Made by a program: the position numbers and the translations under genes
Assembly (NCBI GenBank): GCA_900766165.1
Contig: CAAFUK010000073.1
Coordinates: 1-23,196, forward strand
DNA length: 23,196 bases
Direction of reading: 5' to 3'
Source of the DNA: an uncultured Collinsella sp.
Lineage (GTDB): Bacteria; Actinomycetota; Coriobacteriia; Coriobacteriales; Coriobacteriaceae
In this document: positions 5,636 through 14,256 of the stretch, piece by piece
How the letters are laid out: every line of letters starts with the position of its first letter
How positions within the stretch are numbered: the first letter of the stretch is position 1
Notes under the pieces: model-generated
Databases searched by the model: none
What the model was told of the DNA's origin: nothing
Seen by the model: only the letters and a program-made list of their open reading frames with translations

Positions 5636-7996
5636 CTACACACGGCGCTTGAGTTGCGCTCCGCCCTCGCCGGGCATAAGACGGCGAGCGTCGTAGACCG
5701 AGTCGACGCTGCTGATGGAAGCCAGCAGCGGATCCAGGCCGCTCGCATCCGAAATCTCGACCATAAAGCGCAGGGTCGCAATACCCTCGCGGTTGGTCGA
5801 GGTGGCGGCGGAAAGGATATTGCCGCCTGCATCGCCAATGGCAATGGTGACGTCCTTGAGCAGGCCCATGCGGTCCAGGCACTCGACCACGATCTCGACC
5901 TGGAAGAGGGTGTCGGCAGCGCCGTCCCACTCCACATCGATCATGCGCTCGGGATGCTCCATAAGACCCTTGACGTTAGGACAGTTGGCGCGATGCACCG
6001 AAACGCCACGACCGCGCGTGATGAAGCCGACGATGTCATCGCCCGTCACGGGGTTGCAGCAATGAGCCAGACGGACCAGCAGGCCGCTGTTGCTCTCGCC
6101 CTTGACGATAATGCCGTTACTGGCGCTCTTGCCGCGCTTTTGCGGCTTGCGGTTGGAGCCGCGAGCGGGCTGCTTCACGACCTCGGCGATAGCCTCGGCC
6201 TTGGTGAGCTGTTCCTCGGGCTTGGGGTCCAAGATTTGCTCGACCTTATTGCCCACAGCGCGCGGGGCAACCTTGCCGGCGCCGACGGCGGCAAACAGGT
6301 CCTCGAGCTGCTTGAAGTTAAACTGCTCCGCCACGGCGTTGAGCGCACGCGTCGAACGCGGCGTAGAAATGCCATAGCCACGCTTACGCAGGTCCTTGGC
6401 CAGCATATCGCGACCAGCAGCAGCGTCATCGTCTTTGGTCGCGGCGGCAAAATAGCGGCGGATCTTTAACTTGGCGGAAGGTGTCTTAACGATCTTGAGC
6501 CAATCACGCGACGGCTTGGAACTCTTGTTAGTCAGAATCTCGACACGGTCACCCGTCTTAATCTCGTGCGTGAGCGGAGCCACCGCACCGTTGATTTTGG
6601 CGCCGACGCAATGGTTTCCCACCTCGGTGTGAACGGCGTAGGCAAAGTCGAGCGGCGTGGAGCCGGCACGAAGCGCCATGACCTCGCCCTTGGGCGTAAA
6701 GACAAAAATCTCCTGGTCAAACAGGTCAACCTTCAGCGAGTGCAGGTATTCCTTGGCGTCGGTAATCTCATCAGACGCAGCCCAATCGAGTGAATGTTTG
6801 AGCCAGTTAATCTGGTCGTCCAGACGCTGGGCATCATTGGTCTTAGACGCAGACGATCCGCCCGACTTCTTATAGAGCCAGTGGGCGGCAATGCCGTACT
6901 CGGCCTGCTCATGCATCTCGTAGGTTCGAATCTGAATCTCGAGCGGGCGAGCCGTGGGGCCGATGACCGTCGTGTGGAGCGACTGGTAGTTATTGACCTT
7001 GGGCATGGCGATATAGTCTTTAAAGCGACCGGGCATGGGGTGCCACAGCGTGTGCACCGCGCCGAGCGTGGAGTAGCAATCGCGCACCGAATGCGTGATG
7101 ACGCGCAGTGCCACCAGGTCGTAGATCTCGGAGAATTCCTTGCCCTTGCGCTTCATCTTTTGGTAGATGGACCAATAGTGCTTGGAACGGCCGTTGATCT
7201 GGAAATCTTCCAGGCCAATGCGGTTGAGCTCGTCGGTGAGCGTCTTGATGGTCTCGGCCAGATAGCGCTCACGGACCTCGCGCGACTCCGCCACCATGCG
7301 TGCGATGCGCTGGTAGGCATCGGGCTCCAGATAGAAGAAGGACAGGTCCTCGAGCTCCCATTTAATGGAGCTCATGCCCAGACGGTCGGCCAGGGGCGCG
7401 TACACGTCCATGGTCTCACGAGCCTTAAACAGGCGACGGTCCTCACGCAGGGCGGCAAGGGTGCGCATGTTGTGCAGACGATCGGCAAGCTTAACGATAA
7501 TGACGCGGATGTCCTTGGACATGGCGAGGAACATCTTGCGCAGCGTGAGGGCCTGCTTCTCGTCCATGCTGTCGACTTCGATGTTCGTGAGCTTAGTCAC
7601 GCCATCGACGAGCTCGGCCACCGTATCGCCAAACAGGCCGGAAACATCGGCAAGCGAGGTCTCGGTATCCTCGACGGTATCGTGCAGCAGCGCGGCGCAC
7701 ACCACGTCACAGTCCATCTTGAGGTCGGCCAAAATGATGGCCACCTCGACGGGATGGTTAATGTACATCTCGCCCGAGCGGCGCTTTTGGTTGCAGTGCT
7801 TCTCGGCAGCAAAGCAGTAGGCCTGTTCAACCTTAGAGAAGTCGTCCTCATTCATATATTTGAGGCACAGGCGCTCCAGCTTATCGTAGCTGTCCGCCAT
7901 AATCTCGGGCGGCAGCTCATCGGCATGCTTATAGTGCTCCATCTCCGAGAACGGCTGGAGGGTGGAATCATGGGCGGTACGGGCTGCGGCATCCAT
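5636..7996 (-). CDS. rel: Bifunctional (p)ppGpp synthetase/hydrolase Rel
   Basis: A 786-residue RelA/SpoT homologue that makes and degrades the stringent-response alarmone (p)ppGpp. The N-terminal HD hydrolase domain is intact, with HPVEV at 81 and HDTVED at 105-110. The synthetase domain has GRSKHYWSIYQKM (269-281) and GRFKDYIAMPK (323-333). Its RFKD signature is the one found in bifunctional enzymes, not the EXDD of synthetase-only RelA. NNYQSLHTTV and EIQIRTYEMHEQAEYGIAAHW follow. A TGS domain lies at about 428-490, the cysteine-containing CCNPVTGDDIVGF segment is near 650, and a C-terminal ACT domain spans about 705-780. GGGGA precedes the ATG by six bases. The gene begins 15 bp after the recJ-fusion stop, so the two are almost certainly cotranscribed. 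Confidence 0.97.
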   Translation of the reverse strand: MDAAARTAHDSTLQPFSEMEHYKHADELPPEIMADSYDKLERLCLKYMNEDDFSKVEQAYCFAAEKHCNQKRRSGEMYINHPVEVAIILADLKMDCDVVCAALLHDTVEDTETSLADVSGLFGDTVAELVDGVTKLTNIEVDSMDEKQALTLRKMFLAMSKDIRVIIVKLADRLHNMRTLAALREDRRLFKARETMDVYAPLADRLGMSSIKWELEDLSFFYLEPDAYQRIARMVAESREVRERYLAETIKTLTDELNRIGLEDFQINGRSKHYWSIYQKMKRKGKEFSEIYDLVALRVITHSVRDCYSTLGAVHTLWHPMPGRFKDYIAMPKVNNYQSLHTTVIGPTARPLEIQIRTYEMHEQAEYGIAAHWLYKKSGGSSASKTNDAQRLDDQINWLKHSLDWAASDEITDAKEYLHSLKVDLFDQEIFVFTPKGEVMALRAGSTPLDFAYAVHTEVGNHCVGAKINGAVAPLTHEIKTGDRVEILTNKSSKPSRDWLKIVKTPSAKLKIRRYFAAATKDDDAAAGRDMLAKDLRKRGYGISTPRSTRALNAVAEQFNFKQLEDLFAAVGAGKVAPRAVGNKVEQILDPKPEEQLTKAEAIAEVVKQPARGSNRKPQKRGKSASNGIIVKGESNSGLLVRLAHCCNPVTGDDIVGFITRGRGVSVHRANCPNVKGLMEHPERMIDVEWDGAADTLFQVEIVVECLDRMGLLKDVTIAIGDAGGNILSAATSTNREGIATLRFMVEISDASGLDPLLASISSVDSVYDARRLMPGEGGAQLKRRV

Positions 7997-8011
7997 CGAG
8001 GTCCCCTTCCC

Positions 8012-11000
8012 CTAGGCCCGCGGTACGATCGGGCGGTTAACTTTGGCTAGCATATCAGAAGCGCACGAATCGAGCGCCCAGCTCCGGAAAGCCGAAAACT
8101 CCATGCGCGAGCGCAAGCCCTCCAAATAGCGAATTGACCTGCTCAATTGCACGCGGCCGGGGTTTTCGGCCATCGCGATGCGACGAGTGTCGTCAAACCC
8201 CGAAACTCGACAGAAACCAAGCTCTTCGAAGATTCCCAGGCCGCTTTCCACCGAACGCTCGTCGACCGGCGTGCGAGCATCGATGGCAAGGCACATCTGC
8301 GCGATGTCGATATCGCTCGCGCTAAAGGAATCGTCCCCGGTTTTGCCGCGGTTGGAGCGCCACATGGTCTGCAGCGCGCGATAGAGCGTGACGAGCTCGT
8401 CGCGCTCGGGCGCATAGCAGTCGAGCAGGCGCTCGTTAATGCGGGCGTCGCGCGACGAATAGAGCAGATGGATCACGGCGGGCTGGCCATCGCGGCCGGC
8501 ACGTCCGCTCATCTGGTTGAACTCGATGGCGCCAAACGGCATGTGGTAGAGCACGACATGGCGGATATCGGGCAGGTTGACACCCTCGCCAAAGGCGGAG
8601 GTCGAAACGATGCAGCTGAGGCTTCCGTCTCGGAATGCTTCCTCCACGCGACGGCGATCGGAACGCGCAAGCCCCGCGTTATAGAACGCGATATGGGTTG
8701 CGCAATCGGGCACACGCTTGCGCAACGTCTTGGCGAGCGCCACGGACTGGTCGCGCGAATTGACGTAAATGACGGTCTTCTCCCCCGTCGCCACGATCGA
8801 CACCAAACGGTTCTCGCGGCTCGCAAGGTCGCGGTCGTCCTCGAGCTGCAGGTTCTCGCGCACCGTCTCGTCGACCACCGTGCGAGTGATCGGCAACATG
8901 CGGGCAAGCTCGGCCACGACCGGAGCCGTCGCGGTGGCCGTCGCAGCCATAACGACCGGGTCGCCCAGGGCTTCGAGGATATCGGGCATGTCAAGATAGG
9001 CGCTACGGTCGCCGCCCTTGGCAAGGCCGGCGTGGTGCGCCTCATCGATAACGACAAAGCCGATGCGGCCCGAACGCGCGAAACGGTCACGGTGGATAGA
9101 CAGGAACTCGGGCGTCGTGAGCACGATACCGGTACGGCCCGAAGCTAGACCGGCGAACACGTCATCGCGTGCGGCCTCCACGGTCTCGCCGGTCAGCACG
9201 CCAACGCCAATGCCAAGCGCTGCCATCGTCGACGAGAGGTGATAGGCCTGGTCGGCAACGAGCGCGCGCAGCGGATAGACAAAGATGCTCGCACGCCCGC
9301 GAAGGACCGCCTCGCGCGCGGCATGCACATGGAAGATGAGCGACTTGCCGCGCCCCGTTCCCATAACGGCCAGAACACTTTGGTGATCGGCCAGGGCATC
9401 GAGCGCCTCGACCTGCGCGCGGTGCGGCTGGTTCGAGCCGATAAAGCTATGGATAAGCGAGCGCGTGAGCTCGGTATAGGAAAGCTGGGCGAGCGTCTCG
9501 CGTTTACGCGACTCCAGGCGCAGGCCGGAATCCGCCGGTTGCACGCCGCGGCGAAGTTCACATGCCGGATCGTCGACGCTGGGCAGCGTGGTATCGCGGA
9601 CCAGAACATCCTTGATCATGAGCTTGGGCTTCACACGCCCCTGCCAATGCTCGGCAACGGCCTCGAACACCAAGTCGACAGCGCTATCGCAGTTGATGAG
9701 CTTATCGATTTGCGGCACGCGGAACATAATGGCCGGCACACTCGCGGCGCCATCGGTCGCCACAAAGCGCATGTGCTCGCCGGTTTTGCCCACCACGGCG
9801 CGGTCGCACATCGTCACGCCCTCGGCAGCCAGCAGCGGCACCTTGTTGCCCTGGCCAAACGGCTCAAGACGGGAGATCTGCTCGATGGTCTCGATATTCA
9901 GTTCGGAAAGGTCGACGGTGGCGGCAACCTCGTCGGTGTCTTCAAAGTCCTCGGCGGGAAGCTCCGATAGCACGGCGGAAAGGCGGCGGCGGCACTCATC
10001 GAGCTTGGATGCCTCGATGGTCACACCCACCGCACCGGCATGTCCGCCGCGACGAATCAGCAGGTCGGAACAGCGCTCGACGGCGTCAAACAGGTTAACT
10101 TTGCCCACCGAGCGACCAGAGCCGCGCGCGATACCGTCCTCGATCGAGAACAGCAGCGCCGGCACGTGATAGCGGTTGGTCAGACGGCTTGCCACGATGC
10201 CCTTGACGCCCTCGTGCCAGCCCTCGCCACCCACGACGATTGCGCGTCCGCCGTCATAGGTCTTCTCGACCTTTGCCATGGCATCGCGCGTGAGCTCCGC
10301 CTCGATCTCACGGCGCTGGCGGTTGATTTCCTCGAGCTCAGCCGCCAGTGCGCTTGCTTCGATGGGATCGCGGGCAAGCAGCAGGTCGAGCGCCAGCTTG
10401 GGATCGGCCATGCGACCGGCAGCGTTTAAGCGGGGAATGAGCGAGAACGATAGACCATCCGCCGTAATGCTCGAAAGGTCCGCCTTGGCGAGCGCAGCAA
10501 GCGCGATATAGCCGGGACGAGCGGTTACGCGCATCTGCTGGATGCCCTCGGCAACCAGCGCGCGGTTCTCGGGCGTGAGCGGCATCATGTCGGACACGGT
10601 GCCCAGCGCCGCGACCTCGATTAGCGAACGCCAATACGACGGCTTGCCCAGGCGCTCACCCAGGACTTGCACCAGCTTGAGCGCCACACCAGCACCGGCA
10701 AGTTCACGCGAGGGCCCCTCATCCTCGAGCTTGGGGTCGGTCAGGGGCACACCCTGCGGCACCTGGTCGGAGGGCTCGTGATGGTCCGTGACCACCAAAT
10801 CGATCCCCAGGCTCTCCAGATAGGAAACCTCTTCCTTGGCGGCAATACCGTTATCGACGGTCACGATCAGCTGGGGGCGAGCGAGCTCGTTAACGCGGTC
10901 GAGCGCCGCGCGCGAAAGACCGTAGCCCTCGTCAAAGCGATGCGGAATAAACGGCGTGACATCGGCGCCAAACGTGCGCAGTGCCTCGGTCAACAGGCAG

Positions 11001-11299
11001 GTCGACGTAATACCGTCAACGTCAAAATCGCCAAAGACCGCAATGTGCTCGTGGTTGCGAATAGCACGCTCGACGCGGTCGGCAACGACCGACATGCCCG
11101 GGATAATGAGTGGGTCAGCCCAGTCGCGATCGAGCGAAGGCGTCAAAAACAATTGGCCCTCTTTGATGGAGTCAATGCCGTGCGCGACCATAATACGCGC
11201 CACCAGCCCGGGAATGCCCAGGCCAGCCGAAAGCTCCTTTTCGAGCTCGGGGTTTTGCTGAGCGACCGCCCAGCGATGCGTCGTCTTAAGCGATGACAT
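8012..11299 (-). CDS. recJ: RecJ exonuclease fused to a RecQ-like DEAH helicase
   Basis: A protein of about 1095 residues, roughly twice a standard RecJ. Residues 1-590 are a full RecJ: GDFDVDG (90-96), TVDNGI, VVTDHHEPSD (about 170-179), ALGTVSDMMPL, the DHHA1 segment PRLNAAGRM, RRGGHAGAVG and an OB-like region (LEPFGQGN). These predict 5'-3' single-strand DNA exonuclease activity. After a short linker, residues 620-960 form a superfamily 2 helicase: Walker A GTGRGKS (647-653), DEAH (752-755), ATATAT motif III, and motif VI QMSGRAGRDG (929-938). This resembles RecQ without the zinc-binding RQC part. The last 130 residues are unassigned. The ATG at 11299 is chosen; a GTG at 11344 would add 15 residues. 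A short ORF overlaps the start. It heads the recJ-rel-MBL run. Confidence 0.93.
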   Translation of the reverse strand: MSSLKTTHRWAVAQQNPELEKELSAGLGIPGLVARIMVAHGIDSIKEGQLFLTPSLDRDWADPLIIPGMSVVADRVERAIRNHEHIAVFGDFDVDGITSTCLLTEALRTFGADVTPFIPHRFDEGYGLSRAALDRVNELARPQLIVTVDNGIAAKEEVSYLESLGIDLVVTDHHEPSDQVPQGVPLTDPKLEDEGPSRELAGAGVALKLVQVLGERLGKPSYWRSLIEVAALGTVSDMMPLTPENRALVAEGIQQMRVTARPGYIALAALAKADLSSITADGLSFSLIPRLNAAGRMADPKLALDLLLARDPIEASALAAELEEINRQRREIEAELTRDAMAKVEKTYDGGRAIVVGGEGWHEGVKGIVASRLTNRYHVPALLFSIEDGIARGSGRSVGKVNLFDAVERCSDLLIRRGGHAGAVGVTIEASKLDECRRRLSAVLSELPAEDFEDTDEVAATVDLSELNIETIEQISRLEPFGQGNKVPLLAAEGVTMCDRAVVGKTGEHMRFVATDGAASVPAIMFRVPQIDKLINCDSAVDLVFEAVAEHWQGRVKPKLMIKDVLVRDTTLPSVDDPACELRRGVQPADSGLRLESRKRETLAQLSYTELTRSLIHSFIGSNQPHRAQVEALDALADHQSVLAVMGTGRGKSLIFHVHAAREAVLRGRASIFVYPLRALVADQAYHLSSTMAALGIGVGVLTGETVEAARDDVFAGLASGRTGIVLTTPEFLSIHRDRFARSGRIGFVVIDEAHHAGLAKGGDRSAYLDMPDILEALGDPVVMAATATATAPVVAELARMLPITRTVVDETVRENLQLEDDRDLASRENRLVSIVATGEKTVIYVNSRDQSVALAKTLRKRVPDCATHIAFYNAGLARSDRRRVEEAFRDGSLSCIVSTSAFGEGVNLPDIRHVVLYHMPFGAIEFNQMSGRAGRDGQPAVIHLLYSSRDARINERLLDCYAPERDELVTLYRALQTMWRSNRGKTGDDSFSASDIDIAQMCLAIDARTPVDERSVESGLGIFEELGFCRVSGFDDTRRIAMAENPGRVQLSRSIRYLEGLRSRMEFSAFRSWALDSCASDMLAKVNRPIVPRA

Positions 11300-11351
11300 A
11301 GGCGCCCACCCCCGATAGGGGCAGGTCGCCGCGATATCTCTCACGGTTCAT
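11286..11351 (-). CDS. Possible 21-residue leader ORF overlapping the recJ start
   Basis: ATG at 11351 with AGGA nine bases upstream opens a 21-codon frame (MNRERYRGDLPLSGVGAYVIA) whose TAA (11288-11286) falls just past the recJ ATG at 11299, in another frame. The recJ ATG itself has only a G-rich GGGGGTGGG before it. The arrangement would fit translational coupling. Nothing but position supports it, so it may be chance. Confidence 0.25.
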   Translation of the reverse strand: MNRERYRGDLPLSGVGAYVIA

Positions 11352-11407
11352 AGCGATGAGTCCTCTGTGTATGCCCGCTTCGGCAGGCAGATCTGTTGAA
11401 CGGATTT

Positions 11408-11413
11408 ATTATA
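11408..11413 (-). promoter_or_regulatory. Candidate -10 of the recJ-rel promoter
   Basis: Minus-strand TATAAT, a perfect -10, about 110 bases before the recJ start in the divergent spacer. The -35 position is poor (CGATTT at 17 bases). The spacer (11300-11573) also holds a CTCGA-N5-TCGAG palindrome at 11479-11493, nearer the symporter gene. Confidence 0.5.
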
Positions 11414-11573
11414 CCGTGCAGAGCAGACTCAAATCGCCGCAGCACGCCGCGGTTTCGGTAAACGATGCCGGTAATAGCCTCGAAATAATCGAGCGTTTCA
11501 GCCGCACGGACACATACGAGCGTCTAGCATATCCATACAAACGAGTTCGCGAATAAAGGGAGTCACGGGGCAT

Positions 11574-12572
11574 ATGAAGCAATGGGCTGGACTTGGAAAG
11601 TTCCTCGCGGGGCACATGCAGGTCATCGTTCCGATTTGCGTGGCGCTCGGCGTGTTCTTTCCCCAACAGATTGGCGTACTCAAGCCCATCGTTCCCACCT
11701 TGTTTGCCTTTATGACGTTTCAGGGTGCGCTCAGCAACACCTTTCACCAGGTAACCGAGGTGTTCCGCCGTCCGTTGCACCTAGTCTTGGCGCTGCTCGT
11801 CTCGGCGGTGCTTATTCCCATCGCGGCGTATGCCATGGGGTCACTCTTCTTTGGCTCCAACCCCAACCTTGTCTGCGGCATTGTGCTCGAATACAGCGTG
11901 CCCGTGGCCGTCACCGCTTTTATGTGGATCAGCATGTTCGGCGGCAACGGCCCGCTCGCGCTCACCATCATCCTGACGTCCTCGGTCATCTCACCTGTGA
12001 CGATTCCGCTTACGCTCAAGCTCCTGCTGGGCGCCACCGTCTCGATCGACGTGCCGAGCATGATGCAGAACATGGCCTTTATGATCGCCATCCCCGCTGT
12101 GCTCGGTATTGTCATCAATGAACTCACGCGCGGCTGGGGCCACGAGAAACTCTCTCCCGCGCTCTCGCCCGCCTGCAAGTTCATGATGATGAGCGTCATC
12201 GCGTCCAACTCCACCGCTATGAGCGAGTACGTGCTACACATGAACGCGGTGCGCCTGGAAGTCGCCCTCTTTATTTTGGTCTTCGCCATCAGCGGCTTTA
12301 TCATCGGCGTCCTGATCGCCCGTGCCCTGCACCTGCCGTATAGCGAGACGACCACCATGTGCTTTACCTGCGGCATGCGCAACATCTCTTCGGGTGCCGT
12401 CATCGCCACGCAGTATTTTCCCGGCGAAGTGGTATTCCCCGTCATGTGCGGCACGCTGTTTCAGCAGGTGTTGGCCTCAATTATCGGACACCTCTTTGAG
12501 CGCCTGACCGGCGAGGAGCGCGCCGCCCAGCGCAAGCGGGTCGAGGCTGGCCGCGACGCCATGGCGCGCTAG
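11574..12572 (+). CDS. Bile acid:sodium symporter (BASS) family transporter
   Basis: A 332-residue integral membrane protein with about ten hydrophobic segments, for example MQVIVPICVALGVFF, LVLALLVSAVLIPIAAYAMG and LFILVFAISGFIIGVLIA. The pattern, with a cytosolic-side charged tail (GEERAAQRKRVEAGRD), fits the BASS/SBF fold. The segments IVLEYSVPVAVTAFMW and CFTCGMRNISSGAVIA sit where this family has its two substrate/sodium-binding crossover helices. BASS members import bile acids, pantoate, 2-keto acids or other organic anions with sodium; the substrate here is unknown. AGGGAG lies eleven bases before the ATG. It is transcribed divergently from recJ and ends 30 bp from the convergent GalT-like gene with no clear terminator between. 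Confidence 0.85.
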   Translation: MKQWAGLGKFLAGHMQVIVPICVALGVFFPQQIGVLKPIVPTLFAFMTFQGALSNTFHQVTEVFRRPLHLVLALLVSAVLIPIAAYAMGSLFFGSNPNLVCGIVLEYSVPVAVTAFMWISMFGGNGPLALTIILTSSVISPVTIPLTLKLLLGATVSIDVPSMMQNMAFMIAIPAVLGIVINELTRGWGHEKLSPALSPACKFMMMSVIASNSTAMSEYVLHMNAVRLEVALFILVFAISGFIIGVLIARALHLPYSETTTMCFTCGMRNISSGAVIATQYFPGEVVFPVMCGTLFQQVLASIIGHLFERLTGEERAAQRKRVEAGRDAMAR

Positions 12573-12602
12573 GCTGTCCGCATTACGTGGGTGTTAGTCT
12601 TG

Positions 12603-13400
12603 CTATACGAGCGTTTCCAGATGCGCACGCAGACGCTCAGCATCGATATCGAGCGTCGTCTCGGCATTAACTTGGGCCAAACGATAGCCGACAAAGTAGG
12701 GCGAAACCACCCAACGCGGCAGCGCCTTGGCAATGGTCCGACCGCCCAGGTGATAGAAGAACAAGTTGTACGACTCTGCGCGACCACCGTGGTGCCCGTT
12801 TAGGATATAGCGCAGAGCTACCTGGATCGCATCGGCAAAGAGATCCGCCTCGGCTTGGTCTCGTGCGTCATCGCTGGCGGCGATTCCCTGCGGGGCTGAA
12901 ACGTTGATCTCAAAGAACCCCATGATCGGTTCGGTTGAGATATTGACCGAGATTCTCCCCTGTTGCCAGACATTGATGCCTTCGAAATTGGCGGAAGTCA
13001 GCGAAGCATAGCCGTCTTCCTGCTCCAAACCTACAATCTGCATGTGCGGATGGACCAGACTGCCGCCCGAAAGTGGGCCCTTGTTCTTGTACATGAGAAC
13101 GCTGCGATACTGTCGGGAGTCAATCATCCGCTGCCAGCAATCCAGAGCAAACCGCATAACATGATGCAGCTCGTCCGGCGCATAGGTCACCAGGTCGGCG
13201 TCGTGGTCGGACGACTCAATCAATACGGTCTGGCGAGTGGCCCGCAAGGTCTTAAACTTATTCTCGAACCAGATGCAGTCACCGTCGCGCCGGATGATAT
13301 TGGCGAGCTCCTCGGTATCGCAAAAGGGGCACGCGGTGCCTGGACGACGGTTGTCGTCGGGCTTACCGTTCGCCTGCTGAACGTCAAATACCAGCGCCAC
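12603..13400 (-). CDS. GalT/HIT-superfamily protein (DUF4931-like)
   Basis: A 265-residue protein related to galactose-1-phosphate uridylyltransferase. It has CPFC (Cys24, Cys27; a likely zinc knuckle) and the active-site-like SGGSLVHPHMQIVG, where HPHMQ (117-121) matches the His-Pro-His-x-Gln of GalT enzymes. The second half (HLGGRTIAKALPRWVVSPYFVGY) is also GalT-like. It is shorter than classical GalT (about 340 residues). The likely activity is nucleotidyl transfer or nucleotide-sugar/dinucleotide hydrolysis through a histidine intermediate; the substrate is unknown. The GTG start at 13400 has GGGGG eight bases upstream, inside the end of cutC, whose stop is only three bases away. The two are tightly coupled. 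Confidence 0.8.
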   Translation of the reverse strand: MALVFDVQQANGKPDDNRRPGTACPFCDTEELANIIRRDGDCIWFENKFKTLRATRQTVLIESSDHDADLVTYAPDELHHVMRFALDCWQRMIDSRQYRSVLMYKNKGPLSGGSLVHPHMQIVGLEQEDGYASLTSANFEGINVWQQGRISVNISTEPIMGFFEINVSAPQGIAASDDARDQAEADLFADAIQVALRYILNGHHGGRAESYNLFFYHLGGRTIAKALPRWVVSPYFVGYRLAQVNAETTLDIDAERLRAHLETLV

Positions 13401-13403
13401 GGG

Positions 13404-14081
13404 TTATACCCCCAGCGGCACGATCTTGGTGCCATGGAGCTCGGAGACGCCCAGTGCCGCCGCCACGGTATCGCGATTGGCCGTGGAAATGCCGCCACCG
13501 GGAAGGATGGTCAGGCGGTCGCCCGCGTACTCGATCAAGCGGACCAGGTTTTCGAAGTTGTCCTCGATCGGCGTACCGGCAGTACCACCGTGCGTCAGAA
13601 TGCGCGTGACGCCGCAGTCGGCAAGCGTGTCAATGGCGTCCAGCTGAGCCTCGGGCGAGAGCTGGTCAAACGCCATGTGGAAAGTGATGTCGATAGGATC
13701 GCGCTTGCACTCCTCGGTCGCGCAGCCCGCAGCCATCACGAGGGCGCCAAGCGTAAGTTCGTCGAGCGCCCATCCGCCAGCGCAGGGCTTGCAGCAGCCA
13801 AAGACCAAGCCGTCAACGCCCGCACTCACGGCAAGGCCCAGATCCATCTCCATCATACGCAGCTCGTCCTGGTTGTAGTGAAAGTCGCCGCCACGCGGGC
13901 GAATCATGCACATCACCCGAGCATCGTGCTCGTGAGCATAGTTGGTCGTAGCGCTGATAACGCCGGCCGAAGGCGTAGTGCCACCGACGGCAAGGTTGTC
14001 GCACAGCTCGATACGCCTTGCACCGGCATCGATAGCCGCCGGCACCCGCTCAAAGTTCTCGGCACAAAACTCGTACAGCAT
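13404..14081 (-). CDS. cutC: CutC family protein
   Basis: A 225-residue TIM-barrel protein. Family features are MLYEFCAENFERVPAAIDAGA, RIELCDNLAVGGTTPS, MIRPRGGDFHYN, FHMAFD and LTHGGTAG, with a final LPGGGIS. CutC was first linked to copper tolerance in E. coli, but its biochemical role is unsettled. This copy is unusually rich in cysteine, notably GLVFGCCKPCAGG (Cys96, Cys97, Cys100) and GCATEEC (Cys120, Cys125), where many homologues have no such residues. The start at 14081 has GGGGG seven bases upstream; a longer frame to 14294 has neither homology nor a ribosome site. It heads a two-gene unit with the GalT-like gene. Confidence 0.92.
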   Translation of the reverse strand: MLYEFCAENFERVPAAIDAGARRIELCDNLAVGGTTPSAGVISATTNYAHEHDARVMCMIRPRGGDFHYNQDELRMMEMDLGLAVSAGVDGLVFGCCKPCAGGWALDELTLGALVMAAGCATEECKRDPIDITFHMAFDQLSPEAQLDAIDTLADCGVTRILTHGGTAGTPIEDNFENLVRLIEYAGDRLTILPGGGISTANRDTVAAALGVSELHGTKIVPLGV

Positions 14082-14139
14082 AGATAGACCCCCAAAGACA
14101 GCAGATGTTTTCCGACGGGCATTGTCACACACCCCCATG

Positions 14140-14208
14140 AAGTTGCGGTGGAATAGGGACTCTTTTGGCCTCTGGAGCCCGTATTCAGTCCCTATTTCAC
14201 CGCAACTT
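14140..14208. repeat. Long inverted repeat
   Basis: Arms 14140-14161 and 14187-14208 pair over 22 bp with one G-T wobble, around a 25-base loop. Key motif: GTTGCGGTG..ATAGGGACT on one arm. It lies between the cutC start region and the liv operon terminator, 59 bp upstream of cutC. It has no T-run of its own. It looks like a mobile palindromic unit or a structured 5' region, not a plain terminator. Confidence 0.7.
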
Positions 14209-14246
14209 AAAAAGGGGCGCTGACTGAGATAGTCAGCGCCCCTTTT
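14209..14246 (-). terminator. Rho-independent terminator of the liv operon
   Basis: A perfect 12-bp stem (14214-14225 with 14231-14242, GGGGCGCTGACT) with loop GAGAT. On the minus strand it is followed by TTTTTAAG, and on the plus strand by TTTTG, so it could work both ways. It lies 11 bp after the livF stop. Confidence 0.92.
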
Positions 14247-14256
14247 GTTAGGTGGG

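Noticed and set aside
6794..8050. A 418-codon plus-strand frame antisense to rel
   Set aside because: It mirrors the rel codons and ends just inside the recJ stop region; no recognisable domain.
12573..12602. A bidirectional terminator between the BASS gene and the convergent GalT-like gene
   Set aside because: The 30-bp gap has no stem with a T-run; any termination must lie within the opposite gene.
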